From positions 1 to 62,070 of IMG/VR virus record IMGVR_UViG_3300017742_000005: a stretch of 62,070 nt of DNA. One strand, 5' to 3'. Shown here in pieces: positions 7,567-15,416 of this stretch (positions within the stretch are counted from its first letter, which is position 1; every line of letters begins with the position of its first letter). Origin of the DNA: a virus. A program made the translations under genes and the position numbers. Under the pieces are notes generated by a model. That model was not told the origin of the DNA. It did not search any database and was given only the letters and a program-made list of their open reading frames with translations.

Positions 7567-8562
7567 ATGAGCAAACTTTTTACTGAACGCGTCGAATATA
7601 AACCCTTTGAATTTCCTGAATATTATTTGGACGGTTGGTTACCACAAGCACAAGCCTTTTGGCTTCATACAGAAATCTCGATGCAAGGTGATTTAAAAGA
7701 TTGGAATGAAAACATTAAACCTCATGAAAAAAACCTAGTTGGAAATATTCTTTTAGGCTTTGCTCAAACTGAATGTGCAGTATCTGATTATTGGACAGGA
7801 ATGGTTACTAAATGGTTTCCTAAGCATGAAATAAGACAAATGGCAATGATGTTCGGTTCACAAGAAACTATTCATGCCGTTGCATACTCTTATTTAAATG
7901 AAACTTTAGGACTTGAGGATTATACTGCATTTTTACATGAACCTTCAATGGCTAATAAATTTGAATTCTTAATGTCAACTAAAGCCGAATACACAGATAA
8001 AGATTTATTAGAAAGCAAAGATGCCAGAAAAGAAGTTGCTAGGAGTCTTGCAATATTTTCTGCGTTTGCTGAAGGAGTAAGTTTATATAGCTCCTTTGCT
8101 GTTCTTTATTCTTTTCAAATGAGAAACCTTTTAAAAGGAATAGGTCAACAAATGAAATGGTCTGTAAGAGATGAATCATTGCATTCTAAAATGGGATGCA
8201 GATTATTTAATCATATGTGTTCTGAGGATGAAACTCTAAGAGGAGAAGTTGAAGAATCTGTTTATGAAGCTGCAAAATTAATTGTAGGTATGGAGCATGA
8301 TTATATTGATAAGATATTTGAACAAGGAGATATTGAAAATCTTAAAGCATATGATTTAAAGAATTTTATTTACAGGAGAACAAACGAAAAATTACAAGAA
8401 CTAGGATTAGATCCGATATTTGAATATGATGAAAAATCTGCTGATGCGTTAGATTGGTTTTATCATTTAACTGGTGGCCATACTCATACTGACTTTTTTG
8501 CAATCAGACCAACTGATTATGCTAAAGCAGGTGAAGGTGATGATTGGGATGATATTTGGTAA
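7567..8562 (+). CDS. nrdB: ribonucleotide reductase class I, beta subunit
   Basis: A 331-residue NrdB. The metal-ligand helices are visible: FAQTECAVSDYW, QETIHAVAYSYL (Glu and His ligands, with the radical tyrosine seven residues after the Glu), FAEGVSLYSSFAV and RDESLHSKMGC. The Tyr at the E. coli Tyr122 position is kept, so a tyrosyl-radical enzyme is likely. It generates the radical passed to NrdA for making deoxyribonucleotides. It precedes nrdA with 20 bases between stop and preferred start. The order beta-then-alpha is less usual than alpha-then-beta. Confidence 0.93.
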   Translation: MSKLFTERVEYKPFEFPEYYLDGWLPQAQAFWLHTEISMQGDLKDWNENIKPHEKNLVGNILLGFAQTECAVSDYWTGMVTKWFPKHEIRQMAMMFGSQETIHAVAYSYLNETLGLEDYTAFLHEPSMANKFEFLMSTKAEYTDKDLLESKDARKEVARSLAIFSAFAEGVSLYSSFAVLYSFQMRNLLKGIGQQMKWSVRDESLHSKMGCRLFNHMCSEDETLRGEVEESVYEAAKLIVGMEHDYIDKIFEQGDIENLKAYDLKNFIYRRTNEKLQELGLDPIFEYDEKSADALDWFYHLTGGHTHTDFFAIRPTDYAKAGEGDDWDDIW

Positions 8563-8582
8563 TAATTAAAAAACAAAAAGAA

Positions 8583-10358
8583 ATGACAGCAGATCAAATA
8601 GAAAAAGAATTAGGTTGGGAACGTGGTGTTGATTATCCAGAATGGGGTCATACTGATGTTTACTTAAATACAATATCCAGAGGTTATTGTTTACCAGGAG
8701 AAACACCAAAAGATGCATATTGGAGAGTAGCAACAACAGTTGCAAATAGACTTAAGAAACCAGAAATGGCAGATAAGTTTATGAAGTACATTTGGAGGGG
8801 ATGGCTAAATCTAGCCTCACCTGTATTAAGTAACACTGGAACTGAAAGAGGTTTACCTATAAGCTGTTTCGGTATAGATGTAGCGGATTCAATAAACGAT
8901 ATAGGGCAAAAGAACCTAGAGTTAATGTTATTAGCTAAGCATGGTGGAGGAGTAGGAATATGCCATAATCAGATTAGGCCTGCAGGAGCTGCCATAACTG
9001 ATAACGGTACAAGTGACGGTGTAGTACCTTTTATTAAAATTAATGATTCTACAATTCTTGCTACTAATCAAGGCGCGGTAAGAAGAGGTGCCGCTAGTAC
9101 AAACTTAAGTATTGATCATGATGATTTTTGGGAATGGCTAGAAATCAGAGAACCTAAAGGTGATATTAATAGACAATGTTTAAATACTAATCAATGTGTT
9201 GTTATTTCTGATAAGTTTATGAGAAATGTTTTAGAAGGTGATTCTGAATCTAGAAAAAGATATGCGGCTGTACAAAGAAAAAGAAGACAGACAGGTCAAC
9301 CTTACATAATGTATAGAGGAAATGTTAATAAGCAAAACCCTGATGCATATAAGAGAAATGGACTGAAGGTTTTTATGACCAACATTTGTTCTGAAATTGT
9401 TTTACATACAGATGAAAATCACTCTTTCGTATGTTGTTTAAGTTCTCTTAATCTTTCTAAATATGATGAATGGAAAAACACTAATCTTATTTATGATGCT
9501 ACTTGGTTTCTTGATGGTGTACTTGAAGAATTTATCCAAAAGGCTAAATACAGAAAAGGTTTTGAAAATTCTGTAAGAACCGCTGAAAAGGGTAGGGCTG
9601 TAGGTTTAGGTGTATTAGGATGGCATACTTATTTACAGCAAAGAGGAATCGCATTTGAAGGTTTAGAGGCACAGTATGAAACTCGTAATATATTTTCTCA
9701 AATTAAAATAGAAAGTGAAAAGGCGAGCCGGGATCTTGCTGAAGAATACGGAGAACCTTTATGGTGCAGAGATACCGGTTTTAGGAATACTCACCTGAGA
9801 GCCGTAGCACCAACGGTTTCTAATTCTAAATTAGCGGGTGGTATATCTGCAGGAATTGAACCTGTACCTGCAAACATTTGGACTGATCAATCTGCTAAAG
9901 GAACATTTATTAGAAAGAACAGGCAATTAGAAGGTTATCTTGATAAAATTGGTCATGATAATAAAAAGGTATGGGATAAAATTATGGCTGACGGTGGATC
10001 TGTACAAGGATTAAAATTCTTAGATGATTGGTGTTTCTTAAAAGGCATCCTAATGAAATGTAAAGATGTTCCACAATACCAAGAAGGTGTTCCATTTAAA
10101 GATGTGTTTAAAACATTTAAAGAAATCAATCAATTAGAATTAGTAAAGCAAGCAGGCGTTAGACAACAATACGTAGATCAAGCAGTATCTTTAAATCTTG
10201 CCTTTCCTAAAGAAGCTACACCAAAATGGATTAACCAAGTTCATTTAGAAGCATGGAAGCAAGGAATTAAAACTTTATATTATATGAGAACTGAATCTGT
10301 ATTGAGAGGTGACATTGCTCAAAAGGCAATGGAAGACTGTATTAGCTGTGACGGATAA
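8583..10358 (+). CDS. nrdA: ribonucleotide reductase class I, alpha subunit
   Basis: With the ATG at 8583 the protein has 591 residues; a TTG at 8556 is in frame but overlaps nrdB. Active-site elements are present: LPISCFGI (first redox cysteine), MTNICSEIVL (Asn, radical Cys and Glu), VCCLSSLNLS (second redox cysteine) and LYYMRT (radical-transfer tyrosine pair). The C-terminal CISC is the swinging thiol pair. The N-terminal ATP cone of larger NrdA proteins is missing, so overall allosteric activity control is probably lost, a frequent phage adaptation. It works with the upstream NrdB to supply dNTPs. Confidence 0.93.
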   Translation: MTADQIEKELGWERGVDYPEWGHTDVYLNTISRGYCLPGETPKDAYWRVATTVANRLKKPEMADKFMKYIWRGWLNLASPVLSNTGTERGLPISCFGIDVADSINDIGQKNLELMLLAKHGGGVGICHNQIRPAGAAITDNGTSDGVVPFIKINDSTILATNQGAVRRGAASTNLSIDHDDFWEWLEIREPKGDINRQCLNTNQCVVISDKFMRNVLEGDSESRKRYAAVQRKRRQTGQPYIMYRGNVNKQNPDAYKRNGLKVFMTNICSEIVLHTDENHSFVCCLSSLNLSKYDEWKNTNLIYDATWFLDGVLEEFIQKAKYRKGFENSVRTAEKGRAVGLGVLGWHTYLQQRGIAFEGLEAQYETRNIFSQIKIESEKASRDLAEEYGEPLWCRDTGFRNTHLRAVAPTVSNSKLAGGISAGIEPVPANIWTDQSAKGTFIRKNRQLEGYLDKIGHDNKKVWDKIMADGGSVQGLKFLDDWCFLKGILMKCKDVPQYQEGVPFKDVFKTFKEINQLELVKQAGVRQQYVDQAVSLNLAFPKEATPKWINQVHLEAWKQGIKTLYYMRTESVLRGDIAQKAMEDCISCDG

Positions 10359-10368
10359 AAAATAAATT

Positions 10369-11115
10369 ATGAAAGACTATACTTATATACTTGGTCCTTG
10401 TAGTATTGAAAACGAGGAAAACTTCTTAACTGTAGCAAAAGCTTTGGATGCTTGGATGGGAAATAAAAATTGGTACTTAAAAGGTTCTTTTGATAAAGCA
10501 AACAGAACTTCTATACATTCTGATAGAGGTCCTGGATTAGAAGAAGGGATGGAAATTATGAGAACGGTTAAGCACCATTATCCTAACATTAAAATTATAA
10601 CAGATATTCATGAACCTAGTCAGGCACTACCGCTATCTGAAGTAGTAGATGTTATTCAAATACCTGCATTCTTATGTAGACAAACTGATCTTTTAGTTGA
10701 ATGCGCTAAAAACTTTAATGTTATTAATATTAAGAAAGGTCAATGGTTATCAGCTGAGGCAATGGAACATGCAGTTACTAAGATAAAAGAAGTAGATCCT
10801 AATTGTGAAGTATGGGTAACTGAAAGAGGGTCTAACTTTGGTTATGACAGACTTATTGTAGATTTTAGAGGGGTTGATGTAATGAAACAATTTGCAGATA
10901 AAGTTATTTTAGATTGTACTCATTCAACACAAATGGCTGGGGATGGTATAACTGGAGGAAGTCGCAAATTAGCTAAGCAGTATTCACAAGCTGCAAAGAT
11001 ATTTGAATACGATGGAGCTTTTATTGAAACTCACCCAGATCCAGACAATGCAATATCAGATGCAGGAAGTCAAGTAGAATTAGATTGGTTAATTTCCAAT
11101 TTAGATAACATATGA
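10369..11115 (+). CDS. kdsA: 3-deoxy-D-manno-octulosonate 8-phosphate synthase (KdsA)
   Basis: A 248-residue protein with the KdsA motifs in order: YILGPCSIE, KGSFDKANRTS, TDIHEP, IQIPAFLCRQTDL, KKGQWLS, TERGSNFGYDRLIVDFR, DCTHSTQM and FIETHPDPDNAISDAGS. The family condenses phosphoenolpyruvate with arabinose 5-phosphate to give KDO 8-phosphate, a precursor of the lipopolysaccharide core and of some capsules. It is slightly shorter than bacterial KdsA (about 280). No KdsB is recognised nearby. It overlaps the next gene by four bases and opens the glycan cassette. A role in host-envelope or virion glycan change is inferred. Confidence 0.92.
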   Translation: MKDYTYILGPCSIENEENFLTVAKALDAWMGNKNWYLKGSFDKANRTSIHSDRGPGLEEGMEIMRTVKHHYPNIKIITDIHEPSQALPLSEVVDVIQIPAFLCRQTDLLVECAKNFNVINIKKGQWLSAEAMEHAVTKIKEVDPNCEVWVTERGSNFGYDRLIVDFRGVDVMKQFADKVILDCTHSTQMAGDGITGGSRKLAKQYSQAAKIFEYDGAFIETHPDPDNAISDAGSQVELDWLISNLDNI

Positions 11116-12182
11116 ATTTAGAAAAGATATTAGCAAATAGTCTTAAGACTGAAAACCATAAGTATTTTCATATTGAAGATTTAGGTGAATGGTCTAAAAA
11201 GGTTTTATCTAAAGGTTATGTTGAATATCAAACAGATGAAGACGGCAATGTAATTTCTTACGTAGCTTATTACAAAAATAAAAATAGTTATTTTATTACT
11301 ATGGTATGGACTCATCCTAACCATAGAGGTAAAGGTCTTTCTAAAAAAATTATTAAAGATATTGTAGATTCAACTGAACTTCCTGTTGACTTAGAAGTTC
11401 ATAAAGATAACCCTGCATATAACTTATATCGGATATTAAAGTTTGAAGCTGTTGATTTTAAGAATGACCAGATCATAATGAGGAGGTGTAAGAAGTTAGC
11501 TATAATGCAACCTTATATCTTTCCTTATGTAGGTTACTTTAGTTTAATTAATTCATCTGATAAAATTTTATTTTATGATGATGTTAACTTCATTAAAAGA
11601 GGATGGATTCACAGGCAAAGAATTCTCATAAACGGCAAGGATCATTTATTTACTATTCCTTTAAATAAACCATCACAAAATAAAAAGATAAATCAAATAG
11701 AAATATCTGAAAATGAAAGTAGAGTAAAAATTATAAAGAATATAGAAAATGCATACAAAAAGGCACCATACTTTAAAGAAGTTTTCCCAATTATTGAAAA
11801 AGTTATATTAGGTAAATATACACATATTGATGAAATGGCTATTTCTTCTTTAATTGCAGTATGTAAATATTTAAACTTAGAGATTAATTATGATAGGTCT
11901 TCAAAGGCTGATCCTAATTCACAAGGGCAAGAAAAGTGTGAAAGGTTAGCATCTATAACAAAGACACTAGGTTTTTCTAATTATGTAAATGTAATAAATG
12001 ACATGTATGATAAAGAAACTTTTAAAACAAAGGGTGTTAATTTATTCTTTAATGATCATAAAATAAAACCATATAAGCAATTCGGTAAACCTTTCGTATC
12101 TCATTTGTCAATTATTGATGTTTTGATGTTTAATTCAATAAGAGACGTTAAGAAATTAATATTATCATATCATATCATTTAA
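11112..12182 (+). CDS. GNAT acetyltransferase fused to a WbqC-like domain
   Basis: A 356-residue two-domain protein. Residues 1 to about 125 form a GNAT fold with the acetyl-CoA loop in HPNHRGKGLSKKII (near 73-86). From about 128 a WbqC-family domain begins: LAIMQPYIFPYVGYFSLINS, then FYDDVNFIKRGWIHRQRI. WbqC proteins occur in O-antigen and amino-sugar clusters, usually as stand-alone proteins. The fusion suggests that N-acylation of an amino-sugar is coupled to the WbqC step. The start overlaps kdsA by four bases. Confidence 0.8.
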   Translation: MNLEKILANSLKTENHKYFHIEDLGEWSKKVLSKGYVEYQTDEDGNVISYVAYYKNKNSYFITMVWTHPNHRGKGLSKKIIKDIVDSTELPVDLEVHKDNPAYNLYRILKFEAVDFKNDQIIMRRCKKLAIMQPYIFPYVGYFSLINSSDKILFYDDVNFIKRGWIHRQRILINGKDHLFTIPLNKPSQNKKINQIEISENESRVKIIKNIENAYKKAPYFKEVFPIIEKVILGKYTHIDEMAISSLIAVCKYLNLEINYDRSSKADPNSQGQEKCERLASITKTLGFSNYVNVINDMYDKETFKTKGVNLFFNDHKIKPYKQFGKPFVSHLSIIDVLMFNSIRDVKKLILSYHII

Positions 12183-12184
12183 CA

Positions 12185-12198
12185 GATATATAATAAAA
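12185..12198 (+). promoter_or_regulatory. YATATAA-type box (class A)
   Basis: GATATATAATAAAA lies 27 bases before the glycosyltransferase ATG; a weaker match to the class A box. Confidence 0.35.
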
Positions 12199-12211
12199 TT
12201 AGAAAACCAAT

Positions 12212-13099
12212 ATGTTACAGTCATATGATACTTATTTATTATTAGAATCTTTTATTGATGATAAAAACTTTGAAATATTAAATGAAAAGAATTTATCTAG
12301 TAAAATTAATAACGATATAAAATTTGCTGTGGTTATGCCAACTTACAAAATTAAGAGTGATGCTGGTGTACATAAGACAAGAGCAAATCATATGTCTTCA
12401 ATTGATGTTCTTAAGGATTCTTTAGGATCTATTAAAAATCAAAAATTTAAAAATTGGAAACTATTTATAGTTGGTGATAAATATGAAGATGATCAAGAAT
12501 TAAAAGATTTATTATCTTCTATGCTTAAGCCTGGTCAATACGAATATTTTAATTTACCTAAACCAGGTGAAAGAGAATCTAATATATCATCAGAAGAAAA
12601 GAGATTAACTGGAGGTATTAAAGCAGTTAATAAGGGATTAGATATGGCAGCATCTGCTGGCTTTAATTATATTACAAGATTAGATCACGATGATAAATGG
12701 GCACCTAATCATTTAGAGCTTTTAGCAAAAGCATATTCTCAATTTCCTAATCTAGGATTTGTATTTACACAAGGTAAGAAAAAGATAGATGCTACCAATT
12801 CCTCTGGTGGTTATATGATGATGCCAGATGCAACACCAGAATTAGATGTTAATAATAAAGGTTATGCAACCGGTCAAACTGCTGCTAGTTCTGTTTCATG
12901 GTGTCCTAAGTTAATAGGAAAATTTAAATATCGAGATGCTTCAGCGCAAAAAGGAACTGAACCAAAACAAAAGAAAACTATTGCCGGTGATGTTGATTTA
13001 TTTCAACGAATGATGAAAGCAATAAAAGATAAAGAACACAAATACATGTTTATACCTAAAATGACTGTGTATCACAGAAACAGAAAAGGTAAATTTTAA
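12212..13099 (+). CDS. family 2 glycosyltransferase
   Basis: A 295-residue GT-A fold protein. KFAVVMPTYK (about 47-56) is the nucleotide-sugar binding strand, and ITRLDHDDKWAPNHLELL holds the DxDD metal site typical of GT2 enzymes. A short glycine-rich stretch and QRMMKAIKD near the C-terminus follow. It should transfer a sugar from a nucleotide donor; donor and acceptor are unknown. It belongs to the cassette that starts with kdsA. Confidence 0.8.
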   Translation: MLQSYDTYLLLESFIDDKNFEILNEKNLSSKINNDIKFAVVMPTYKIKSDAGVHKTRANHMSSIDVLKDSLGSIKNQKFKNWKLFIVGDKYEDDQELKDLLSSMLKPGQYEYFNLPKPGERESNISSEEKRLTGGIKAVNKGLDMAASAGFNYITRLDHDDKWAPNHLELLAKAYSQFPNLGFVFTQGKKKIDATNSSGGYMMMPDATPELDVNNKGYATGQTAASSVSWCPKLIGKFKYRDASAQKGTEPKQKKTIAGDVDLFQRMMKAIKDKEHKYMFIPKMTVYHRNRKGKF

Positions 13100-13101
13100 G
13101 T

Positions 13102-13116
13102 GAATATATATTAAAA
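13102..13116 (+). promoter_or_regulatory. GAATATATA-type box (class B)
   Basis: GAATATATATTAAAA lies 33 bases before the histone-like gene and matches the box before head and tail genes. Confidence 0.45.
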
Positions 13117-13134
13117 CAATAAAAAATAACTATT

Positions 13135-13311
13135 ATGGAAAAATTTGAAGAAATCAAAGCTCTTATTGAATCAGTAAGTGAAGATGTAGATAAATTCTAC
13201 GTAAAAGGAAACAAGGCTGCTGCCGTAAGAATTAGAAAATCAATGCAAGAAGTTAAAAATCTTGCACAAGAGCTAAGATTACATGTCCAAGAGACAAAGA
13301 ACAATATGTAA
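13135..13311 (+). CDS. histone H1-like small basic protein, Bacteroidota type
   Basis: An intact 58-codon frame, MEKFEEIKALIESVSEDVDK, then FYVKGNKAAAVRIRKSMQEV, and an ending in LAQELR...QETKNNM. The layout, including VDKFY-x-KGNKAA-x-R-x-RK and the NLAQE helix, is that of the small histone-H1/Hc1-like protein carried by most Bacteroidota. It probably binds DNA or nucleoprotein, either for genome condensation in the capsid or host chromatin control. It has its own class B box and terminator, so it is a single-gene unit inside the glycan cassette, perhaps expressed late. Confidence 0.85.
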   Translation: MEKFEEIKALIESVSEDVDKFYVKGNKAAAVRIRKSMQEVKNLAQELRLHVQETKNNM

Positions 13312-13328
13312 TTTTACATACCCTTCAT

Positions 13329-13364
13329 TAAAAAGGACTATCTTTAACTAGGTAGTCCTTTTTT
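13329..13364 (+). terminator. intrinsic terminator after the histone-like gene
   Basis: AAAAAGGACTATC pairs with GGTAGTCCTTTTTT over an eight-base loop and is followed by more T residues. Strong GC core for this AT-rich genome. Confidence 0.85.
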
Positions 13365-13407
13365 AGTTTTTATTGTCCTATTTACTTGAAACTATTTTAT
13401 AATCCTC

Positions 13408-13422
13408 TATATAATAATAAAT
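13408..13422 (+). promoter_or_regulatory. YATATAA-type box (class A)
   Basis: CTATATAATAATAAA lies 27 bases before the HAD gene; identical to the box before uvsX. Confidence 0.5.
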
Positions 13423-13434
13423 CAAACAGATTAT

Positions 13435-13986
13435 ATGGAAAAATGTTTAATATTAGATTTTGATGATACATTAGTTTCTACTATAGAAACTCATGCTGAT
13501 TCGTGGCGGCGTGCATTAGAAAGAGTCTTAAACAGAGATATACCGTTAAGTACTATAATGGCGGATATTAATTATGGTATGGATGTCCTTTTAAAGAAAT
13601 ACCAATTAAGTGAAGATGAATCCAAATTGGCACAAGATTATAAAAGGGAAATATTTTCAAAGAATCTTTATAAAACTAAAATTAATCAATTACTCTTATG
13701 GGTAATAAAAAATCATAAATTTGAAAAAATTATTATAGCATCAAATTCATCTAGAGAAAATGTAGATAGAATTATGTCGTATCATAATATCAGCCCTAAT
13801 TTGTTTGATATGATTGTAACAAGAGATGATGTAGTAAATAAAAAGCCACATTCTGATATGGCAGATTTAATTTTTAAAACATTTACTGAATATAAGCCTA
13901 AAGACTTTCTTATGGTTGGTGATTCAGAAGTAGATTCAACATTCGCACTTAAAAACAAAATGAAATGCATACTGGTAAAGTTTTAG
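13435..13986 (+). CDS. HAD-family phosphatase
   Basis: A 183-residue HAD hydrolase. Motif I is LDFDDTLVST (residues 7-16, nucleophile Asp9), motif II ASNSS (near 102), motif III the KKPHSD lysine (near 141) and motif IV MVGDSEVDS (near 160). The small cap between motifs I and II suggests a phosphosugar or similar metabolite. It overlaps the kinase gene by 22 bases. Together with the kinase and nucleotidyltransferase it forms a phosphatase-kinase-NTase trio of the kind found in surface-polysaccharide loci. Confidence 0.82.
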   Translation: MEKCLILDFDDTLVSTIETHADSWRRALERVLNRDIPLSTIMADINYGMDVLLKKYQLSEDESKLAQDYKREIFSKNLYKTKINQLLLWVIKNHKFEKIIIASNSSRENVDRIMSYHNISPNLFDMIVTRDDVVNKKPHSDMADLIFKTFTEYKPKDFLMVGDSEVDSTFALKNKMKCILVKF

Positions 13987-14711
13987 TAGGAAATAGTGGA
14001 GATAAGGTATATCTCCAAGATAACAAAGTTATTAAAGAAGCAGGCGTTTATCCTATAAAGTTTAAACAACAAATGGATTGGTTACAAAATTGTACTCATC
14101 CTAATTTTATAAAGATTAATCCAATATCAGATACTTCTTTTGAAATGAAAAGGTATCCTACTTGGTATGATAAAATTTGCGAGCAGCCTTTAATTAAATC
14201 AATTGATCAATTAGATAATCTTATTCATATAATAAACGACTTTGATGGATATGGTGCTGATGTAGATGTAAGATCTTATTTGGATAAATTAGAAGGAAGA
14301 ACCGGTTATCAGTATGATGGCGAATTAAATGCATCTTCTGGGTGGGGATTTGTACATGGTGATTTAACAGTAAGTAATATTTTATATGATAATGATTTTA
14401 TCTTTATTGACCCAAGAGGTACTGAAGAACAGAATTATTATGACTATGGAAAACTGATGCAATCCTTTGTAATGAAATATGAGGCCCATATATACAATGA
14501 AAGGAATTCTAAATACCTTAAGTTCTGTAGAGAAGCAGAAAACATAATGTATGAATGGTATGATGAATATCAATTAAAATTCTTTTTAGCAGTCCACTTA
14601 TTAGGAGCAGTACCTTTCTTTGAATTAAATGAAAGATATGAATTGGCTGGAATGTTCCTTAAAAAAGGTCATGAATTATTTGACGAATTAGAAATTAAAT
14701 ATAGCAAATGA
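13965..14711 (+). CDS. APH/choline-kinase-like phosphotransferase
   Basis: A 248-residue protein with the kinase catalytic loop GFVHGDLTVSNILYDNDF (near 125-142) and the metal-binding IDPRG that follows. This is the aminoglycoside phosphotransferase/LicA fold. The N-terminal half is short and its ATP-lysine is harder to place (DNKVIKEAG). It overlaps the HAD gene by 22 bases and the nucleotidyltransferase by four, so the three are made together. It probably phosphorylates a sugar or an alcohol such as choline; an antibiotic-resistance role is not suggested by the context. Confidence 0.72.
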   Translation: MHTGKVLVGNSGDKVYLQDNKVIKEAGVYPIKFKQQMDWLQNCTHPNFIKINPISDTSFEMKRYPTWYDKICEQPLIKSIDQLDNLIHIINDFDGYGADVDVRSYLDKLEGRTGYQYDGELNASSGWGFVHGDLTVSNILYDNDFIFIDPRGTEEQNYYDYGKLMQSFVMKYEAHIYNERNSKYLKFCREAENIMYEWYDEYQLKFFLAVHLLGAVPFFELNERYELAGMFLKKGHELFDELEIKYSK

Positions 14712-15415
14712 GCAGAGTAAGAAAAGCAATTATCTTAGCAGCCGGAAGGTCTACTAGGTATGGATCAAATAAACTTATAGATCCAATTTTAGGAAAATCA
14801 ACAATTCAGTACTGTATTGAATTTTGTATTGAAAATGGAATAGAAGATGCATATGTTACTATAAGCAAATCTGACTTCTTTTTTAAAGGAAGGAATACTA
14901 AATTATCTCATCCTATTATTGAAAGTTTATCTAAGTATAAAGAAAAGATAAACATTTATTATGAATTTCAAAAGGATGATGAATATGGACCAGGTGCTGC
15001 AATTAAAGCATGGGAAGGTAAATTTTATGAACCTTTCTTATGTCTCTTTGGTGATAATTATTATCAAGGTAATATTGGTTTAGAATATCATGATCCAAAC
15101 AATACTGTAGTTACTTATAAGGATTATGAAACTAGAGCAAGGAATTTACAACTTGCTACTATCTTAGAAGATGTGGTTATTGAAAAACCTCATGGTGTAG
15201 TAAACGGAAGATACTTCTGTGGATATATGATATTTGGTAAAGAAGCATTTGATAACTTAAGCAGTATTAAATTATCAAATAGAAATGAATACGAAATTAC
15301 TCATCTTATAAACTCGATGGATAATTTAAAATTTGAAGAATTAAATATATGTTGGTATGACCTAACATATGAACAAGATAAACAAGTAATAGAAGACATT
15401 ATTCAAAATTGTTAA
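14708..15415 (+). CDS. sugar/alcohol-phosphate nucleotidyltransferase
   Basis: A 235-residue GT-A-like nucleotidyltransferase. The N-terminal KAIILAAGRSTRYG is the phosphate-binding loop, with NKLIDPILGKSTIQYC as the following lysine-containing turn, and FLCLFGDNYY carries the metal-binding Asp. LicC and RmlA proteins share this plan. It probably activates the phosphorylated product of the preceding kinase as a CDP- or NDP-derivative. The true start is the ATG that overlaps the kinase stop by four bases. Confidence 0.78.
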   Translation: MSRVRKAIILAAGRSTRYGSNKLIDPILGKSTIQYCIEFCIENGIEDAYVTISKSDFFFKGRNTKLSHPIIESLSKYKEKINIYYEFQKDDEYGPGAAIKAWEGKFYEPFLCLFGDNYYQGNIGLEYHDPNNTVVTYKDYETRARNLQLATILEDVVIEKPHGVVNGRYFCGYMIFGKEAFDNLSSIKLSNRNEYEITHLINSMDNLKFEELNICWYDLTYEQDKQVIEDIIQNC

Positions 15416-15416
15416 T

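Noticed and set aside
8556-8582. TTG start for nrdA
   Set aside because: It overlaps nrdB, adds nine residues unlike the family, and an ATG at 8583 starts the conserved region.
13965-14711. An aminoglycoside-resistance gene
   Set aside because: The kinase loop is of that superfamily, but the context with a phosphatase and a nucleotidyltransferase points to glycan metabolism.
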